Origin: Brevundimonas sp.
GTDB lineage: Bacteria; Pseudomonadota; Alphaproteobacteria; Caulobacterales; Caulobacteraceae
DNA length: 8,898 nucleotides
Assembly: GCF_031082345.1 (NCBI RefSeq)
Contig: NZ_JAVHLH010000108.1
Location: forward strand, 1 to 8,898
Reading direction: 5' to 3'
Below the pieces are notes generated by a model. It saw nothing but the letters and a program-made list of their open reading frames with translations, was not told the origin of the DNA and ran no database searches. How positions within the stretch are numbered: position 1 is the first letter of the stretch; each line of letters begins with the position of its first letter. Below are positions 7,295 to 8,898 of the stretch, in pieces. A program made the translations under genes and the position numbers.

Positions 7295-8074
7295 ATGTCC
7301 GCCGTGCTGCCCTTCCCGATCCCGGCTCCCGCACCGCGTCAGGTCGCGCCGTCCGCCGACGTCGTCCCCATTCGAGGGGCCGGCCTGTCCGGCCACCGCG
7401 AGCGCCTGCGCGACCGGGCCCGCCGCGCCGGCCTGTCGCACCTGCCGGACTACGAACTGTTGGAACTCTTCCTGTTCCGCAGCCAGCCCCAGGGCGACGT
7501 CAAGCCGGTCGCCAAGGCCCTGCTGGCCCGGTTCGGTTCGCTGGCGGCGGTTCTGGCCGCCTCGGTCGAGGACCTGATGACCGTCAGGGCCGAGGATTCC
7601 CGGGGCCGGACCCGCGGCGTCGGCGCCGAGACCGCCCTCGACCTCGCCGCCCTGCACGAGGTCGCCCGCCGGGTGACGAAGGAAGAGGCCGGCAAACGCA
7701 CCGTCATCTCCTCCTGGACCGCCCTGCTGGCCTACGTCCGCCTGTCGCTCCAGCACGAGCCGCGCGAGCAGTTCCGCGTCCTCTATCTCGACAATCGCAA
7801 CCAGCTGATCCTCGACGAAATCCAGAATCGCGGCACCGTCGACCATGCCCCGGTCTATCCGCGCGAGGTGGTGCGCCGGGCGCTGGAGCTGTCGGCCAAG
7901 TCGATGATCATCGTCCACAACCACCCCTCGGGCGACCCGACGCCGTCCCGTCCCGACATCCAGATGACCCGTCAGGTCATCGAGGCCGCCCGCGCGCTGG
8001 AGCTCTCGGTCCACGACCATCTGATCGTCGGCCGCGACGGCGTGGCCAGCTTCAAGCAACTGGGGCTGATGTGA
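7295..8074 (+). CDS. radC: RadC family JAMM/MPN-domain protein
   Basis: A 259-residue cytoplasmic protein. A helix-hairpin-helix-like N-terminal part ([14 protein letters not shown], then [10 protein letters not shown]) is followed by the RadC/MPN+ domain. The JAMM metal motif [14 protein letters not shown] is complete: H208, H210, S218, D221. RadC was named for a DNA-repair phenotype later traced to another gene, so its function remains unclear; a metal-dependent hydrolase is the reasonable family-level call. The ATG at 7295 is chosen for its GGAGG site. The first about 35 residues are proline- and alanine-rich and probably disordered. Residues about 98-107 ([10 protein letters not shown]) look like an insertion before the GVGAETAL turn, where family members usually read directly into a GxG hairpin. 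The gene follows map and precedes a REP-like element by 12 bp. Confidence 0.92.
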   Translation: MSAVLPFPIPAPAPRQVAPSADVVPIRGAGLSGHRERLRDRARRAGLSHLPDYELLELFLFRSQPQGDVKPVAKALLARFGSLAAVLAASVEDLMTVRAEDSRGRTRGVGAETALDLAALHEVARRVTKEEAGKRTVISSWTALLAYVRLSLQHEPREQFRVLYLDNRNQLILDEIQNRGTVDHAPVYPREVVRRALELSAKSMIIVHNHPSGDPTPSRPDIQMTRQVIEAARALELSVHDHLIVGRDGVASFKQLGLM

Positions 8075-8086
8075 ACTGCACTTTTT

Positions 8087-8219
8087 CCGCTCATCCCGGC
8101 GAAAGCCGGGACCCAGTGCTTTGGGTGATGCGTCGTTCGGTATGAGCCGCTAACGATTGTCCTGAGGCACAGCGCCTGGCTGGACAGAACTGGGTCCCGG
8201 CTTTCGCCGGAATGAGCGG
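8087..8219. repeat. REP/REPIN-like inverted repeat element, 133 bp
   Basis: Two 31-bp arms, 8087-8117 and 8189-8219, are inverted copies with one mismatch, separated by 71 bp. Each arm contains its own hairpin with a GAAA tetraloop: CCCGGCGAAAGCCGGG at 8095-8110, and on the minus strand CCGGCGAAAGCCGG within the other arm. The single mismatch turns a C-G pair of the first hairpin into a T/G position in the second, so both still fold. Translated in other frames the arms give the peptides IPAKAGTQ and WVPAFAGM, known as spurious products of dispersed repeats in GC-rich proteobacteria. It may act as an mRNA 3'-end stabiliser or weak terminator for radC, but no T-run follows the hairpin on the plus strand. 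Other copies would have to lie outside this window. Confidence 0.85.
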
Positions 8220-8226
8220 GGTAGAT

Positions 8227-8898
8227 ATGAAAACCACCCGACGCGCGATCCTCGCCACACCGGCCATAGCCCTTGCCGCAGCCGCCCAACCGGCCGTCCC
8301 CGCCGTCATGGTCTCCACCTGGGACTTCGGCGCCGCCGCCAACGCCGCCGGTCTGGCGGCGCGGGCCGCCGGCGGCTCGGCGCTGGACATGGTCGAGGCC
8401 GGCGGACGGGTGGCCGAGGCGGACGAGAGCAACAGTTCAGTCGGCCTCGGCGGCCTGCCCGACCGCGACGGCCGGGTGACGCTGGACGCCTGCGTCATGA
8501 CCTGGGCGGGCGACATCGGCGCCGTCTGCGCGCTGGAGGACGTGGTCCACGCCGTCTCAGTGGCCCGACGCGTCATGGAGCGCACGCCCCACGCCATGCT
8601 GGTCGGCGAGGGCGCCCGCACCTTCGCCGTCGATCAGGGCTTCGAGACCCGCAACCTGCTCACCCCCCGGGCCGAGGCGGCGTGGCGCGACTGGCTGAAG
8701 ACCTCGGAATACGCCCCGCGCATCAACAGCGAGAACGCCGACTGGAGCGTCCGGGGCATGCCTGGAGGACCGGGCGACCACGACACCATCGGCCTGCTGG
8801 CCATCGACGCCGCCGGGCGCATGGCCGGGGCCTGCACCACCTCCGGCATGGCCTTCAAGATGCGCGGCCGCGTCGGCGACAGCCCCCTGATCGGCGCC
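8227..8898 (+). CDS. Glycosylasparaginase-type Ntn hydrolase (asparaginase family 2) with Tat leader, 3' end beyond the window
   Basis: The first 224 codons of an N4-(beta-N-acetylglucosaminyl)-L-asparaginase-like enzyme; the frame is open to the window edge. The family self-cleaves to free an N-terminal Thr that hydrolyses the GlcNAc-Asn link or beta-aspartyl bonds. The cleavage site is GDHDTIG with catalytic T187, so the alpha chain ends at D186. Further family marks are STWDFG, VGLGGLPDR, VTLDACVMTW and, after the Thr, RGRVGDSPLIGA, which shapes the substrate pocket. The N-terminus TTRRAIL followed by a hydrophobic Ala-rich stretch is a Tat signal, pointing to the periplasm, like the exported flavobacterial enzyme. 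The ATG at 8227 has GGGG at 8218-8221 with a 5-nt spacer; most of that site is the last bases of the REP-like repeat. The promoter is unclear: radC read-through or one inside the repeat. Glycosylasparaginase rather than isoaspartyl peptidase is favoured by the GGLPDR and VTLDAC segments. Confidence 0.9.
   Translation, partial: MKTTRRAILATPAIALAAAAQPAVPAVMVSTWDFGAAANAAGLAARAAGGSALDMVEAGGRVAEADESNSSVGLGGLPDRDGRVTLDACVMTWAGDIGAVCALEDVVHAVSVARRVMERTPHAMLVGEGARTFAVDQGFETRNLLTPRAEAAWRDWLKTSEYAPRINSENADWSVRGMPGGPGDHDTIGLLAIDAAGRMAGACTTSGMAFKMRGRVGDSPLIGA

Noticed and set aside
6284..8059. A 591-codon open frame on the minus strand
   Set aside because: It is antisense to map and radC, both with full sets of active-site residues. 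Its composition (Gly, Asp, Ala, Val, Gln) is that of a GC-driven shadow.
8081..8110. Intrinsic terminator after radC
   Set aside because: The run of T (8082-8086) lies before the hairpin, not after it, on the plus strand. The hairpin could stabilise an mRNA end but is not a standard terminator.
7972..8621. Minus-strand frames giving the peptides AHSGESRDP, WVPAFAGM and IPAKAGTQ
   Set aside because: These are translations of the inverted repeat arms, a known annotation artefact, not proteins.

Overview
This is a GC-rich window with long open frames on both strands. Gene content suggests a flagellated alphaproteobacterium of the Caulobacteraceae, most like Brevundimonas. The pointers are a fliI-fliJ pair with a CtrA-like box upstream, Caulobacter-style FliI, MetAP and RadC proteins, several Tat-type leaders, and a palindromic repeat of the kind scattered through these genomes. 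The taxonomic call is an inference from protein style, not a database match.

Layout. (1) 1-2375, minus strand: an RTX-type zinc metalloprotease of the serralysin (M10) family, with an N-terminal PPC-like domain and C-terminal calcium-binding repeats. Its 3' end lies outside the window, and its C-terminus contains a 297-bp-period duplication. (2) 2376-2683: divergent intergenic region with a near-consensus CtrA box in front of fliI. (3) 2684-5538, plus strand: fliI (flagellar export ATPase), fliJ (export chaperone/stalk) and, overlapping fliJ by 11 bp, a GH10 xylanase-like hydrolase with a Tat-lipoprotein leader. (4) 5535-6287, minus strand: a stand-alone CinA N-terminal-type (MoCF-fold) protein whose stop codon interlocks with that of the xylanase in a CTAG. 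(5) 6288-6391: short divergent spacer with an extended -10 promoter candidate. (6) 6392-8074, plus strand: map (methionine aminopeptidase) and radC (JAMM-domain protein). (7) 8087-8219: a 133-bp REP/REPIN-like inverted repeat. (8) 8227 to the window end, plus strand: the first 224 codons of a Tat-exported glycosylasparaginase-type Ntn hydrolase.

How the genes fit together. FliI and FliJ are partners in the flagellar type III export apparatus. The protease (probably type I secreted), the xylanase-like lipoprotein and the asparaginase are all predicted to act outside the cytoplasm on polymers or peptides. map, radC and the CinA-like gene are housekeeping-type cytoplasmic genes. I see no CRISPR array, prophage, insertion sequence, rRNA or tRNA gene, and no clear new multi-gene system. 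The points most worth a second look are the xylanase fused to the flagellar operon and its altered -2 subsite motif, the RTX duplication, the Cys-Gly stretch of the protease, and the REP-like element that supplies the ribosome binding site of the asparaginase.
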